Part shown: positions 35,358 to 45,227 of the stretch, piece by piece | How the letters are laid out: every line of letters starts with the position of its first letter | How positions within the stretch are numbered: the stretch's first letter is position 1 | Source of the DNA: an uncultured Marinobacter sp. | GTDB taxonomy: Bacteria; Pseudomonadota; Gammaproteobacteria; Pseudomonadales; Oleiphilaceae | NCBI RefSeq assembly: GCF_947259545.1 | Contig: NZ_CAMYMK010000008.1 | Location: 124,001-188,000 of the forward strand | Direction: 5' to 3' | DNA: 64,000 nucleotides | Translations under genes and position numbers: made by a program | Notes under the pieces: model-generated | Databases searched by the model: none | The model's input: only the letters and a program-made list of their open reading frames with translations | What the model was told of the DNA's origin: nothing

Positions 35358-36932
35358 ATGCCCCTGAAGTTCTTTCTAAAACTCTACGCGCGCCTGATTG
35401 GTCTTACCCTTTTGGTTCTGCTGTTGTGCGCGACCCTGTTTATGGGGGTCAACTCGGTTCGTTCACAGTTCTGGAATGAACGCTTTCCTGAGCCGCTGAT
35501 GCGCTGGCTTGCGGATACACCGGCTCCCCTCCTGCAATATCACTGGCTCCAGTCCCTGTATGATTTTCAAGTGTCGGCTCCCGGTGACCTGTCTCTGTCC
35601 AGGGTCACGCTGGAACGGCTTGGTTATGATCAGGTTGTTACCAGGGATTCCAGTATTGGTCGGCAGGTTCTGATTCAGAATGCCGATGGTTCAGTGCTAT
35701 CACTCCGCTTCCGGGACATCTATCGTGACGTGGCCGAGGCCGTATCACTGATTGTGCGGCAACATCTTGACCAGGTCGGTGCGAGTGGCCAAGAGCTGAT
35801 GGCCGCACGGTTGGAAGACGCTTTCCGCATTTCCCTGTCACGGGTGGAGAATCCGGATAGTGTGCCGGATTCCGAAGTGCTGGAGCGCGTGTCCGAGCGG
35901 GGCCTGTCTTTGTACCAGAAGAACGCCAGCGATCCGGCCAGTGTGCTCATCCGGCTCGAGGACGGTTCTCTGGTCAACCTCACCATGCCGACACCTTTCG
36001 ATCCGTGGGCCTGGCCGGTGATCCTGCTATTGGTCGCGGTTAGTGGTGGCATATTGGCGCTTGTGCTGTACCTGGCAATGCGGGCGGTTGACAACAACCT
36101 TCGGGCAGTCGAATCCGTTGCCGTTCGTATTGCCAGGGGAGAAATGGGCGCTCGTGTGGATGCCGGAGACAGTAAACTGGTGTCCCGCCTGGCGGCTGCG
36201 TTCAATGGTATGGCAGAACATATCCAACGGCTGGTTGGGGTACAGCGGGAGATGATCCATGCCGTATCCCACGAGTTGCGTACGCCGGTGGCCCGTATCC
36301 GCTTTGGCGTGCAGATGATTGAGGGAGCCTCTACTCCGGAGGCCTTGCACAAGCAGCTGGAAGGCATTGATGGCGATATCCAGGAACTGGATGAACTGAT
36401 CGATGAGATTCTGACCTATGCCCGCCTGGAGCAGGGCGGCCCGGTCTTTGCGCTACAGGAGGTCTCGGTAACGGACATTGTTCGCCAGGTGGTGGAGGAG
36501 CAGCAACTGATTCGCCCGGAACTGACGATCGCTGCAAGAATCGACGATGAGTCTGAGCGGTGGGGCTTGTCTGATGTAGAGCCTCGCTACATTCACCGTG
36601 CGATCCAGAATCTGGTTGGAAATGCCGGCCGGTACGCCAGTGGCACGGTAGAGGTGTGTTGCCATTTTGATGAGGACAACTGCCGGGTGGATGTCGAAGA
36701 CGATGGCCCCGGTATTCCTGAAGAGGACTGGGAGAAAGTCTTTACTGCTTTTGCCCGCCTGGACGATAGCCGTACGCGTACCTCCGGTGGTTACGGTCTG
36801 GGATTATCCATCGTTCGCCGAATCCTGTACTGGCATGGCGGGCAGGCTTTTGTCAGTCGCAGCGATGCACTTGGTGGCGCAAGGTTCAGTCTGGTATGGC
36901 CCCGTAAAAAGCCGGTGGATGCCATAGTGTGA
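35358..36932 (+). CDS. sensor histidine kinase, RstB-like
   Basis: The 524-residue membrane kinase has an N-terminal membrane helix (LIGLTLLVLLLCATLFMGV), a periplasmic domain of about 180 residues, a second helix (VILLLVAVSGGILALVLYLA), a HAMP linker (AVRIARGEMGARVDAGD), a dimerisation and phospho-acceptor helix with AVSHELRTPVARIR, and an ATPase domain (NLVGNAGRYASG, DDGPGIPEEDW, GYGLGLSIVRR). All boxes look intact. It pairs with the RstA-like regulator just upstream. The signal is unknown. Confidence 0.92.
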   Translation: MPLKFFLKLYARLIGLTLLVLLLCATLFMGVNSVRSQFWNERFPEPLMRWLADTPAPLLQYHWLQSLYDFQVSAPGDLSLSRVTLERLGYDQVVTRDSSIGRQVLIQNADGSVLSLRFRDIYRDVAEAVSLIVRQHLDQVGASGQELMAARLEDAFRISLSRVENPDSVPDSEVLERVSERGLSLYQKNASDPASVLIRLEDGSLVNLTMPTPFDPWAWPVILLLVAVSGGILALVLYLAMRAVDNNLRAVESVAVRIARGEMGARVDAGDSKLVSRLAAAFNGMAEHIQRLVGVQREMIHAVSHELRTPVARIRFGVQMIEGASTPEALHKQLEGIDGDIQELDELIDEILTYARLEQGGPVFALQEVSVTDIVRQVVEEQQLIRPELTIAARIDDESERWGLSDVEPRYIHRAIQNLVGNAGRYASGTVEVCCHFDEDNCRVDVEDDGPGIPEEDWEKVFTAFARLDDSRTRTSGGYGLGLSIVRRILYWHGGQAFVSRSDALGGARFSLVWPRKKPVDAIV

Positions 36933-37081
36933 ACCGTGTCTCGCTCCCTCACCTGATGTAACAATCGGCATACACAACCTCAACGGAATGCCGACGTTCA
37001 CTTGTCCATAATTCGCAGTGTAAGGGATGACTTTTGAGGTTGTAGTTCTTACGAACTTTCCTTGTTTCATTCGTCATTTGA

Positions 37082-37109
37082 GGGCCGGTTTTTACCGGCC
37101 CTTTTTTTT
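37082..37109 (+). terminator. strong Rho-independent terminator
   Basis: GGGCCGG (37082-37088) pairs perfectly with CCGGCCC (37095-37101) around the loop TTTTTA and is followed by eight T. It lies 150 bases after the kinase stop and 70 bases before glpK. A second small palindrome, AGTTCTTACGAACT, lies about 30 bases upstream of it. Confidence 0.93.
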
Positions 37110-37178
37110 GGTGTTTGTTTTTGGTTTGTTCGTGCCCTCCGCTGTTAGAATCATGGAAAAACAACGGAGTACCAGACC

Positions 37179-38660
37179 ATGCCTGACTACCTTCTTGCCA
37201 TTGACCAGGGAACCACCAGCTCACGCGCCATCGTGTTCGATGAGACCGGTACGAGTGTCGCAGTAGCCCAGCAGGAGTTTCATCAATACTTTCCCCGGGA
37301 TGGCTGGGTTGAGCACGATGCCGTTGAAATCTGGGACAGCACACTGGCGGTGTGTCGTGAGGTGCTGGAGACGGCAGGTATAGACGCCGCCACCCTGGCG
37401 GGTATCGGTATAACCAACCAGCGCGAAACAACCATTATCTGGGACCGGTTCACCGGCAAGCCCATTCATCACGCCATTGTCTGGCAAGACCGCCGCACCG
37501 CTTCAGTCTGCACCAAGCTGAAGACAGACGGCTATGAAGACCTGGTCGTCGAGCGCACCGGGTTGCTGATTGATCCCTATTTTTCCGCTACCAAGATCGC
37601 ATGGATCCTGGATAACACCGACGGTGCGCGGGCCAGGGCCGAGGCCGGCGAACTGGCATTCGGCACTGTCGACAGTTGGTTGCTGTGGAACCTCACCGAC
37701 GGCCGTTCCCATCTGACCGATGCCACCAACGCTTCCCGTACTGCGTTGTTCAACATCCATGAGCAGGCCTGGGACGACGAGTTGCTCAAGATGTTCCGCG
37801 TTCCAAGGGCATTACTGCCAGAGGTCCTGGATTGTGCAGCGGATTTCGGCACGACGGATGAGGCATGCTTGGGGGCGCCGGTGAAGGTTGCAGGTATCGC
37901 GGGTGACCAGCACGCTGCGTTGATCGGTCAGGCCTGTTTTGAGCCCGGCATGGCGAAAAGCACTTACGGGACCGGCTGTTTCCTGATGCTTAACACCGGA
38001 AAGCGGGCGTTACGTTCCGAGAACCGCCTGTTGACCACCATGGCTTATCGGCTGGACGGCGAGCCCTGCTATGCCATGGAAGGCAGCATCTTTGTGGCGG
38101 GTGCGGCCATGCAGTGGCTGAGGGATGGTCTGAAGCTGATCCGCCATGCCAGCGAATCCACCGCCTGTGCCGAGCAGGTGGGAGTGGATAACCCGGTGTA
38201 CCTGGTGCCGGCCTTTACCGGTCTGGGGGCGCCGCACTGGGACCCTCACGCCCGCGGGGCGATCATGGGGCTGACCCGGGATACGGGGATAGCCGAGATT
38301 GTGACGGCCGGGCTCCAGTCCGTGTGTTACCAGACCAAGGATCTGGTGCGCGCCATTCAGAACGATGGTGCCAGTCTGCAGGCATTACGGGTTGACGGTG
38401 GCATGGCCGTGAACGACTGGGTCATGCAATTCCTGTCGGATATCCTGAATGTCACGGTTGACCGACCCAGGGTGACGGAGACTACGGCGCTGGGCGCTGC
38501 TTACCTGGCGGGGCTTCATACCGGCGTTTACAAGAGCCTGGATGAGATTGCCCGGTTATGGGAGCAGGAGCGGCGGTTCGAACCCGCCATGAAGCCGGCC
38601 TTGAGGGAGTCGCTATACGCGGGCTGGCTGGATGCAGTGGAGCGGGTCTGTAACAACTGA
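37179..38660 (+). CDS. glpK: glycerol kinase
   Basis: FGGY-family kinase that phosphorylates glycerol to glycerol-3-phosphate, 493 residues. Family motifs are the N-terminal [45 protein letters not shown] and [16 protein letters not shown] site precedes the ATG. A possible -10 (TAGAAT at 37146-37151) lies between the terminator and the gene. No facilitator (glpF), glpD or glpR lies in the window. A palindrome with the GTTC-N4-GAAC look of GlpR sites lies upstream of the terminator. The gene is convergent with an ABC ATPase gene. Confidence 0.97.
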   Translation: MPDYLLAIDQGTTSSRAIVFDETGTSVAVAQQEFHQYFPRDGWVEHDAVEIWDSTLAVCREVLETAGIDAATLAGIGITNQRETTIIWDRFTGKPIHHAIVWQDRRTASVCTKLKTDGYEDLVVERTGLLIDPYFSATKIAWILDNTDGARARAEAGELAFGTVDSWLLWNLTDGRSHLTDATNASRTALFNIHEQAWDDELLKMFRVPRALLPEVLDCAADFGTTDEACLGAPVKVAGIAGDQHAALIGQACFEPGMAKSTYGTGCFLMLNTGKRALRSENRLLTTMAYRLDGEPCYAMEGSIFVAGAAMQWLRDGLKLIRHASESTACAEQVGVDNPVYLVPAFTGLGAPHWDPHARGAIMGLTRDTGIAEIVTAGLQSVCYQTKDLVRAIQNDGASLQALRVDGGMAVNDWVMQFLSDILNVTVDRPRVTETTALGAAYLAGLHTGVYKSLDEIARLWEQERRFEPAMKPALRESLYAGWLDAVERVCNN

Positions 38661-38680
38661 CCGCCTGTCTGTTCAGGCGG
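38661..38680. terminator. hairpin between glpK and the convergent ABC gene
   Basis: CCGCCTG (38661-38667) pairs with CAGGCGG (38674-38680) around TCTGTT. It begins right after the glpK stop and covers the stop codon of the convergent ABC gene. There is no strong T-run, so terminator function is likely but not certain. Confidence 0.5.
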
Positions 38681-39746
38681 TTCGCTCAAAGGCAATCAGG
38701 TGATCGGCTTCCACGCTCACCGGTACCGATTCGCCCAGGTGAAAATCCAGGTGGCTACGGAACAGGGCTTCGAATTCTGTGTCTTCCGAGCAGCGGAAGC
38801 GGTACAGGGTTGAGGTGCCGGCAAACGTTTTCTCGACCACCTTGGGTTTGAGGTCGGAGTCTGCGTCGTAGACGATGTCGTCCGGGCGTATCAGCACGTC
38901 GACCAGCGTGCCGGGAGGCCACTTGTAGGCCCGGTTACCGTGAATAATCCCCAGTTCCGATTCAATAGTGTCCGGTCCCAGGGCCTTTCCGGGGATGAAC
39001 CCTCCCTGACCGACAAATCCGGCTACAAACCGGTTGGCGGGTTCATGGTAGAGGTTGTAGGGCACGTCCCACTGTTGAATGCTGCCGTCTTTGAGTACGG
39101 CCACCTGGTCGCACATGGCAAAGGCTTCCTGCTGGTCATGGGTGACCAGGATGGCACTGATGCCCAGGGTTTTGAGAATGTCCCTGACATCCAGGCTCAG
39201 GCGCCTGCGCAGGTCGGTATCCAGATTGGAGAAGGGCTCATCCAGCAGGATCAGAGTGGGTTCCGGGGCCAGCGCCCGAGCCAGGGCGACCCGCTGTTGC
39301 TGACCGCCAGACAGCTCATGAGGGTAATTGTCTGCAAGATCCTGCAGGTGCACGAGGGTCAGCAGTTCCATGACCTTCTGGCGTTTTTCGCGGCGGCTTT
39401 CCTTGTGCAGGCCGAAGCCGACGTTGTCGGCTATGGTCAGATGCGGAAACAGCGCGTAATCCTGGAATACCATGCCAATGCGCCGTTTTTCGGGCGCCAC
39501 CATCCGCCCGGGCAGGCTGATGGACTGTGATTGCAGGCGGATTTCCCCGGCATTGAGCGGCAGGAATCCGGCCAATGCACGGAGTATGGTGCTTTTGCCA
39601 CAGCCACTGGGGCCCAGCAGACATCCAATGTCGCCGTGGCTCAGTGCAAAGCTGACGTCTTTGACGACCGACCCATTACCGTAGCCGCAAGACAGGTTAT
39701 TTACTTCCAGCAGCCAGTCAACGGGAAGGTCCGCGCTAAGGCTCAT
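38673..39746 (-). CDS. ABC transporter ATP-binding protein, FbpC/PotA-like
   Basis: ATPase subunit of an importer for iron(III), polyamine or a similar solute, 357 residues. Walker A is GPSGCGKST, the Q-loop is in MVFQDYALFPH, the signature is LSGGQQQRVALARAL, Walker B is LILLDEPFSNLD, and the H-loop is VTHDQQEAF. The C-terminal extension (about residues 245-357) is the OB-type TOBE regulatory domain (DVLIRPDDIVYD). It starts 4 bases after argF. No binding protein or permease gene is adjacent, so its partners must be elsewhere. Confidence 0.9.
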   Translation of the reverse strand: MSLSADLPVDWLLEVNNLSCGYGNGSVVKDVSFALSHGDIGCLLGPSGCGKSTILRALAGFLPLNAGEIRLQSQSISLPGRMVAPEKRRIGMVFQDYALFPHLTIADNVGFGLHKESRREKRQKVMELLTLVHLQDLADNYPHELSGGQQQRVALARALAPEPTLILLDEPFSNLDTDLRRRLSLDVRDILKTLGISAILVTHDQQEAFAMCDQVAVLKDGSIQQWDVPYNLYHEPANRFVAGFVGQGGFIPGKALGPDTIESELGIIHGNRAYKWPPGTLVDVLIRPDDIVYDADSDLKPKVVEKTFAGTSTLYRFRCSEDTEFEALFRSHLDFHLGESVPVSVEADHLIAFERTA

Positions 39747-39750
39747 TCGG

Positions 39751-40665
39751 TCAGTCCAGCTTGTTGAGGATCAGGAATTCAAGCAGCGCCTTTTGCGCGT
39801 GCAGGCGGTTTTCTGCCTCATCCCACACCACGGAACTGGCGTGTTCCATCATGTCGGTGGAGATTTCCTCTCCCCGGTGAGCCGGCAGGCAATGCATGAA
39901 GAGTGCATCCTTGTCTGCCAGAGACATCAGATCGGGACTGATCTGGTAGCCCCGGAAGGCTTTCTCCCGTGCTTTTTGCTCATCTTCCTGGCCCATGGAG
40001 GCCCACACGTCAGTGACCAGAAGATTGGCACCGCGGGCCGCTTCGGCCGGGTCGCGTATGATGGTCACCCGATCACTGTGTGCCTGCATCAGGGACTCGC
40101 TGGGCTCGTAACCTTCGGGACAGGCAACGCGCAGGTTAAAGCCGAACTGGGTGGCGGCGTTGATGTAGGAATGGCACATGTTGTTGCCGTCGCCTACCCA
40201 GGTCACCGTGGCGCCACGAATGCTGCCCCGGTGCTCGCGGTACGTCTGCATGTCAGCCAATAACTGGCAAGGGTGGAAGTCGTCGGTCAGGGCGTTGATG
40301 ACCGGAACGCGGGACGCGTTGGCAAATTTCTCCACCGTATCGTGGGCAAACGTGCGGATCATCACTGCATCCACCATGCTGGAAATGACAATGGCGGAGT
40401 CCTCAACAGGCTCGCCCCTTCCCAGTTGGGTGTCGCGGGGGGACAGGAACAGTGCGGCGCCCCCGAGCTGTGTCATCCCGGCCTCAAACGATACCCGGGT
40501 ACGAGTGGATGATTTTTCGAAAATCATCGCCAGAACCCGGTTCTTCAGGGTGTCCCGGGTAGCGCCACTGCGCCATTCCTTGCGAAGCTTGCTCGCAAGG
40601 TCCAGCAGGCCCTCAAGCTCGCTGGCTGTCATGTCATTCAATGTCAGAAAGTGTCTTGCTGCCAT
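39751..40665 (-). CDS. argF: ornithine carbamoyltransferase, anabolic
   Basis: Makes citrulline from ornithine and carbamoyl phosphate in arginine synthesis. The 304-residue protein starts at the ATG at 40665, 8 bases after AAGG; reading further upstream gives an unlikely sequence. The carbamoyl-phosphate site [10 protein letters not shown] and the ornithine/active-site motif [10 protein letters not shown] are present. The length fits argF. It is divergent from grxD and followed closely by the ABC ATPase gene. I see no clear ArgR operator. Confidence 0.96.
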   Translation of the reverse strand: MAARHFLTLNDMTASELEGLLDLASKLRKEWRSGATRDTLKNRVLAMIFEKSSTRTRVSFEAGMTQLGGAALFLSPRDTQLGRGEPVEDSAIVISSMVDAVMIRTFAHDTVEKFANASRVPVINALTDDFHPCQLLADMQTYREHRGSIRGATVTWVGDGNNMCHSYINAATQFGFNLRVACPEGYEPSESLMQAHSDRVTIIRDPAEAARGANLLVTDVWASMGQEDEQKAREKAFRGYQISPDLMSLADKDALFMHCLPAHRGEEISTDMMEHASSVVWDEAENRLHAQKALLEFLILNKLD

Positions 40666-40939
40666 GTTCTGGACCTTTATCAAACGAAAACCTTGCCGCA
40701 CAGGAAAACAACAACACGCCAGACTGCGGAAGAACCGCACCGGCGGGTGAACGTAACGGGAGTTGCCTGAAAGACAGGGGCTTAAGTCTAGCCCTTCGGG
40801 CAGGTGATGACAACGGCGCTGCCGCAGTGGTTGCGCTGGGTCAAGCAGGGAGTTTGGTGACCCCGTTGTGCGACGTGTACAATAAGCTCCAGGTACATTG
40901 CCTCCAGGCAATTCCGTTTTCAATCAGAGGTGAGTGTTC

Positions 40940-41266
40940 ATGGACATTAATGAAACCATTAAGAGCCAACTTGAGGGTAACCCGATCATTCTGTACATGA
41001 AGGGTACTCCGCAGGCTCCACAGTGCGGTTTCTCCGCAAAAACCGTCCAGGCTTTGATGGCCTGCGGTGAGCGCTTTGCGTTCGTCAATATTCTGGATAA
41101 TCAGGAATTGCGTGAAGGCCTGAAGATCTACTCCAGCTGGCCGACTTACCCGCAGCTCTATATCAATGGCGAGTTGGTAGGTGGTTGCGATATCGTTCTC
41201 GAGATGTCCGAGAGTGGTGAGCTGGCCAAGGCCGTCAAGGAAGCAGCGAAGCAGGCTGAAGCCTGA
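40940..41266 (+). CDS. grxD: monothiol glutaredoxin (Grx4 type)
   Basis: Small protein that carries [2Fe-2S] clusters with glutathione and BolA partners. The 108 residues contain the monothiol active site CGFS in APQCGFSAKTVQ, the KGTP motif (LYMKGTPQ), and the glutathione-binding TYPQLYINGELVGGCDI. The ATG at 40940 lies behind the ribosome site GAGGTGAG. It is convergent with the TonB-like gene, leaving 4 bases between stops. Confidence 0.96.
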   Translation: MDINETIKSQLEGNPIILYMKGTPQAPQCGFSAKTVQALMACGERFAFVNILDNQELREGLKIYSSWPTYPQLYINGELVGGCDIVLEMSESGELAKAVKEAAKQAEA

Positions 41267-41270
41267 TCCG

Positions 41271-42014
41271 CTAGTTTTCCAGGCGCTCCGGGGAGAACAA
41301 CAGTTCAACCCGGTAGCGTTGTTGTCCTCCTTCCCTGGTTGGTGGTTCCGGATAGGGGCTGGCTGCCAGCGCAGCCCGATAAGCCGCGCCATCGATCGCC
41401 TCCGTGCCGCTTGTTCGGCTCACGTCTGCCTTGATCAAGGCGCCATTGTTTAATAAGTGCAATTCCATTTCCATGGCAACCGGCGCGGTTAATTTCCGCA
41501 GAGCCGGAATACGGCTGCGTTTCAGTTCGTGGGCAACGCGCGTGGCGAGCCTGATCACGTAAGCGTCGGTTTCTTTCGGAGCTTCTGTCATTTGTACGAT
41601 ATCCCGGCGTGACTCGGCCACCGGTGAGTCGGAGGGAGCGCCGGCAGCGGTAGACGGCGATGGGGTAGTTTGTGGAGCTGTCTCCGCGGCCTGAGGGGAC
41701 TCGTTTGCGGGTGGTGACGTCGTTGATGCAGGTTCGGGCGTTACCCGGTGTCGCTCCTGACGCGAGTTCACGGTTGCCGTGTTTGTGACGGGGGCTTCCG
41801 CGTGAGTCTCTCCGGCGCTGGCGGAAGTTTCGGGAGTCGCTTCGCTGCCGGCCGGAATGAGCGCGATGGTCATCGTGGGGGGCGGTTGTTCTGTGGGTTC
41901 ATGCGACAAGGGGATGGCTGACAGACCAAGGGTGTGCAGAAACAATGCCAGGGATATGGCAAAGGCAATGCGATACCTGGCCGGAAGGCTGGTGCTGCTG
42001 CCATAGTCCAGCAT
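41271..42014 (-). CDS. TonB-like protein with C-terminal energy-transducer domain
   Basis: The 247-residue protein has one N-terminal membrane helix (IAFAISLALFLHTLGLSAI), a long Pro/Thr/Ala/Ser-rich periplasmic linker (about residues 45-150, rich in SPP and TPSPST), and a C-terminal domain (HELKRSRIPALRKLTAPVAM, VSRTSGTEAIDGAAYRAALA) that matches TonB/TolA C-termini. It may transfer proton-motive force to an outer-membrane receptor. No exbB, exbD or receptor gene lies nearby. It is 38 bases downstream of the DUF1631 gene on the same strand. Confidence 0.85.
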   Translation of the reverse strand: MLDYGSSTSLPARYRIAFAISLALFLHTLGLSAIPLSHEPTEQPPPTMTIALIPAGSEATPETSASAGETHAEAPVTNTATVNSRQERHRVTPEPASTTSPPANESPQAAETAPQTTPSPSTAAGAPSDSPVAESRRDIVQMTEAPKETDAYVIRLATRVAHELKRSRIPALRKLTAPVAMEMELHLLNNGALIKADVSRTSGTEAIDGAAYRAALAASPYPEPPTREGGQQRYRVELLFSPERLEN

Positions 42015-42052
42015 GGTCTGTCAGGCACTCCAGATGATAAAGGATTGAGGGC

Positions 42053-44272
42053 TTATCCCGCCCTGTTTCGCAAATTGCCGACAACAGCGTCCAGCGCCCG
42101 ATCAATCAGTGCCCCCTGTTCCAGTACGGTCAGGCGACCCCGCCGCATCTCATGGGCCAATTCAACGCGACTCTTCTCAATAACCTTGAGCCCCATGCGG
42201 TTAACGAACACAAAGCAGTCCGCTTCCTCAATAATGGCTGACAGTTTGCAACGGAAGCTGGCGCCATTGACCAGATTGAATTCCACCCAGTTGCCGATTT
42301 CGATGTTGTCAATCTGGGCGATGTATTCGGCAATCGCTGCTTCTTCCAGTTCCTGCTGTCGCTCAACCGCGGTTGGCGGCGGTTGCTCCGGCTCCCCATA
42401 ATAGGTATCCGGTATGTCTTCGCGGGCTTCTGCCTGCGCGTTCGCCCGGAACGCTTCTGTCAGCTCATGCTTGAGTTCGCTCATCATTTCGTCGAGCTTT
42501 GAGGAATTGTAGGAAACCTCCTCCAGCCCGGCACGAAGCGACTTTATCAGCCCGGGTACGACCCGAACCCACTGGTCGCGTTCTTCGTCTTCCTGGTGAG
42601 GGTGCAGGCACCAGATCAGGTCGTCGACCACCCTTACGGATTCGAGCCAGCGGTGCTCAACATCATCCCTTAGATAGGCCAGGAACATGACCCGGCTCCA
42701 GCCGTTAACCAGAATATTGTTAATTGAATCCGGGAGGTGGTAGCGCGCCACTTTCTCTTGCAGGACCCGATCCACAGTTTCCTGGGCTTTCTGGGACTTG
42801 ATGCGGCCCCGTTCCGATTCCCGGGTTCTTTGCTCAACCAGGGAGGCCTTGCGGTTCTCCCTGGCGAGATATTGTTCAAACTCTTCTCCGAGCCGTTCAA
42901 ACAGGGACAGGTCACCATCAAACTCGTTCAGTATCTGCTGCACGATGCTGTGGATCTTGTCGTAGAGCTTGTCACGGGCTTTCTCGTCGCTGTCGCTCCA
43001 GCCAATACCTGCGCGGGCCAGTGAGTTCAGCAGTCGGCGTGCCGGGTGTGTTGCCTTGCTGAAGAAGCTCTTGTCCTTGATGACCACCTTGAGAATCGGG
43101 ATCTGCAGCCGGCTGATCAATACCTGGATTGGCGCAGACAGGTTGTAGTCGTCGAGGATGAATTCAAAGAGCATGGAGACAAGGTTAATCAGATCCTCAT
43201 CCAGTTCATTCAGCGCGGGCTTCTTGCCATCCCCTGTGGCGTTTCGGGCCAGCAGTTGTTCCACCACCTGCCGTAGATCCACGGTTAGCGGCTCTCCTGC
43301 ACTCAGGTTATCGGGGTGGGACGTTGTTGGTTGTTGGGGGAGGGCGCTCAGTAAGCCAATCAGCTCTGCGTCGCCGATGACATGAATGTTGGGATCTGAC
43401 GCGCGAGGAGGGATACCGGCGTTGGCCCTCTGTAGCGCAAGCATTTGCCGGATCTGGTCGAAAATCGCACTGCCACCGGCCTGGCTGGAATCCTGGGATT
43501 GCTCGCCGGCGCTACTGCCTGAGGATGCTGGTTCGGCGGTCTCGCCCTTAGCCTTCTTATGCTGCTGACCCGCTTTGCCATGGTAACGGAAATTGGGTAT
43601 CACCCCAGCCTGAATCAGAATTCGGTTGGCTTCATCCAGCAACATGCCAAGGTTGGAAACGACATAGCGATCAAACTGTTTTAGCAGGATAAGCCGTTCA
43701 CGAATCTGGATTTCCAGGGCCTGAATGGCTTCGATGAAGGCGCGACACAGGTGTTCCGGAGCCATTGGGTTAACGGGTAGCTCTTCGCTGGACTCCGGAT
43801 AGACTTCGCTGAAGCGGGTCTGAAGTTGATGCAGGGGCCCCTGGAAATGTGCCTTGGCCTTGGTGATCATGGCGTTGAGTGCGACCTGTTCTTCCAGATC
43901 GTCCTTGCCCACCAGTGAAAGGCTGTCCGCTGAGGGCTGTGTTGCCTGGCTGTCTTCACTGGCGACGATACCGCTGCGGGGCGGGTTGGCGAAACTCTGG
44001 GCAACGGCATTCTGGAAGTGTCGTTCCACCCCCTTGCGCTTGATGCGGATTTCGCGCATCGCTTCAAAATACCGGTTCTGTTCGTTGTTGCTGCGGGCGT
44101 TGTTGGCGAGCTCGAACAACGAGTCATCAACCGCGTCAAAGGCACCCTGTAACAGGTCCCCCAGTCCGGCTACAACGGTGTCACGGATCCTGGTTACCTC
44201 TGCAGGTACGGGGCGGGAGCTGCCCGCCTCTCTATGCTCGCGGAGATAATGTATGCCGGACTGCTTATTCAT
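42053..44272 (-). CDS. DUF1631 family protein, large
   Basis: The 739-residue cytosolic protein of unknown function matches the DUF1631 family. It begins with helices (AEVTRIRDTVVAGLGDLLQG), has a Ser/Gly/Glu-rich spacer (about residues 245-270: TAEPASSGSSAGEQSQDSS) and a long helical core, and ends in a beta domain (IGNWVEFNLVNGASFRCKL, then VFVNRMGLKVIEKSR) that resembles a PilZ-like fold. That similarity is only an impression. It precedes the TonB-like gene on the same strand. Confidence 0.85.
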   Translation of the reverse strand: MNKQSGIHYLREHREAGSSRPVPAEVTRIRDTVVAGLGDLLQGAFDAVDDSLFELANNARSNNEQNRYFEAMREIRIKRKGVERHFQNAVAQSFANPPRSGIVASEDSQATQPSADSLSLVGKDDLEEQVALNAMITKAKAHFQGPLHQLQTRFSEVYPESSEELPVNPMAPEHLCRAFIEAIQALEIQIRERLILLKQFDRYVVSNLGMLLDEANRILIQAGVIPNFRYHGKAGQQHKKAKGETAEPASSGSSAGEQSQDSSQAGGSAIFDQIRQMLALQRANAGIPPRASDPNIHVIGDAELIGLLSALPQQPTTSHPDNLSAGEPLTVDLRQVVEQLLARNATGDGKKPALNELDEDLINLVSMLFEFILDDYNLSAPIQVLISRLQIPILKVVIKDKSFFSKATHPARRLLNSLARAGIGWSDSDEKARDKLYDKIHSIVQQILNEFDGDLSLFERLGEEFEQYLARENRKASLVEQRTRESERGRIKSQKAQETVDRVLQEKVARYHLPDSINNILVNGWSRVMFLAYLRDDVEHRWLESVRVVDDLIWCLHPHQEDEERDQWVRVVPGLIKSLRAGLEEVSYNSSKLDEMMSELKHELTEAFRANAQAEAREDIPDTYYGEPEQPPPTAVERQQELEEAAIAEYIAQIDNIEIGNWVEFNLVNGASFRCKLSAIIEEADCFVFVNRMGLKVIEKSRVELAHEMRRGRLTVLEQGALIDRALDAVVGNLRNRAG

Positions 44273-44412
44273 GGCCGACTCCTGTTTGCGCCTTAACCGG
44301 ATACATGACCGAGCTTAATGATTGAGTTTCTATTTATCAGTTAAATCTACCGCATTTTTGCGTGTCGTAACATGGCTGAATGATAACAGGCACATGTTGA
44401 CATAATATTTCA

Positions 44413-44432
44413 GGGCACCCCGAAGGGTGCCC
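44413..44432 (-). terminator. hairpin downstream of the Yip1 gene
   Basis: GGGCACCC (44413-44420) pairs perfectly with GGGTGCCC (44425-44432) around CGAA. It lies 41 bases after the Yip1 stop in the direction of that gene. The following sequence is TGAAATATT on the minus strand, so the T-run is weak. Confidence 0.55.
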
Positions 44433-44473
44433 CGTTTATGAGTTGTGGCATGTGCTGAGCTGTGCTTCCGGTC

Positions 44474-45076
44474 CTAATGGACGTAAACGGGGCCAATGCC
44501 AACGCTCCAGATCACCACACTGATTGCGAGCAGGGCCACCAGCATGACCAGTCCGACGGTCAATACTGAGGATGCAAACATGAAGCCCCTGTCCTCCGGA
44601 ATCTTCATCAGGATCGGGAGGCCTTCATAAAGAAGGTATACAGCGTATGCCACTGCTACCAGTCCAACGCCCATGTTGACCCATATATTGGGGTAGGCGG
44701 CAATCACGCCCAGCAGAAACATCGGGGTGGCTGTATAGGCTGCCAGGGTCACGCCACGGGGGGTGCGATCCTTGACTTCGTAGGTGGCGGCAAAGAAATC
44801 GATGAATTTGCCGAGTACATAGATACCCGCCAGCATGGCTGCATAAAACAGAGCTGACAGTTGCAGGCCGCTGGTGACCGTCAAGCGGGTAACAGCGCCA
44901 TCTCCAATTTGCCAGCCGACCTGGGTCGTACCCACAAAGCCTGCTACAGCGGGGATCAGGGCCAGAATGAGAATATGACCGATATACAGTCTGCTAACGG
45001 ATTCGGAATCCTGGCGGATAGACTCCCATTCGCGGTCAGGGTGAGTGAACAGGCCAACAGTATGTGTCAGGCTCAT
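44474..45076 (-). CDS. Yip1-family membrane protein
   Basis: The 200-residue inner-membrane protein has five hydrophobic segments (including LYIGHILILALIPAVAGFVG, LSALFYAAMLAGIYVLGKF and VLTVGLVMLVALLAISVVIW). The opening HTVGLFTHPDREWESIRQD is typical of the bacterial Yip1 domain family. The function is unknown. The ATG at 45076 follows AGGAG by 7 bases; a longer upstream reading is not credible. It is monocistronic. Confidence 0.87.
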   Translation of the reverse strand: MSLTHTVGLFTHPDREWESIRQDSESVSRLYIGHILILALIPAVAGFVGTTQVGWQIGDGAVTRLTVTSGLQLSALFYAAMLAGIYVLGKFIDFFAATYEVKDRTPRGVTLAAYTATPMFLLGVIAAYPNIWVNMGVGLVAVAYAVYLLYEGLPILMKIPEDRGFMFASSVLTVGLVMLVALLAISVVIWSVGIGPVYVH

Positions 45077-45227
45077 GGACAGACTCCTAGTGATTGTTGT
45101 TATGTCGCACGCCTCTTCAGTCTTGGTGGAATGTGGGTGTCGGTCAAGGAGTCGGTTAAATTTTGATCTTCTAACCCGCGGGCGGTTATAACAGTATGAT
45201 CTAGGCAGTATCGGCGGATGGGGTGGG

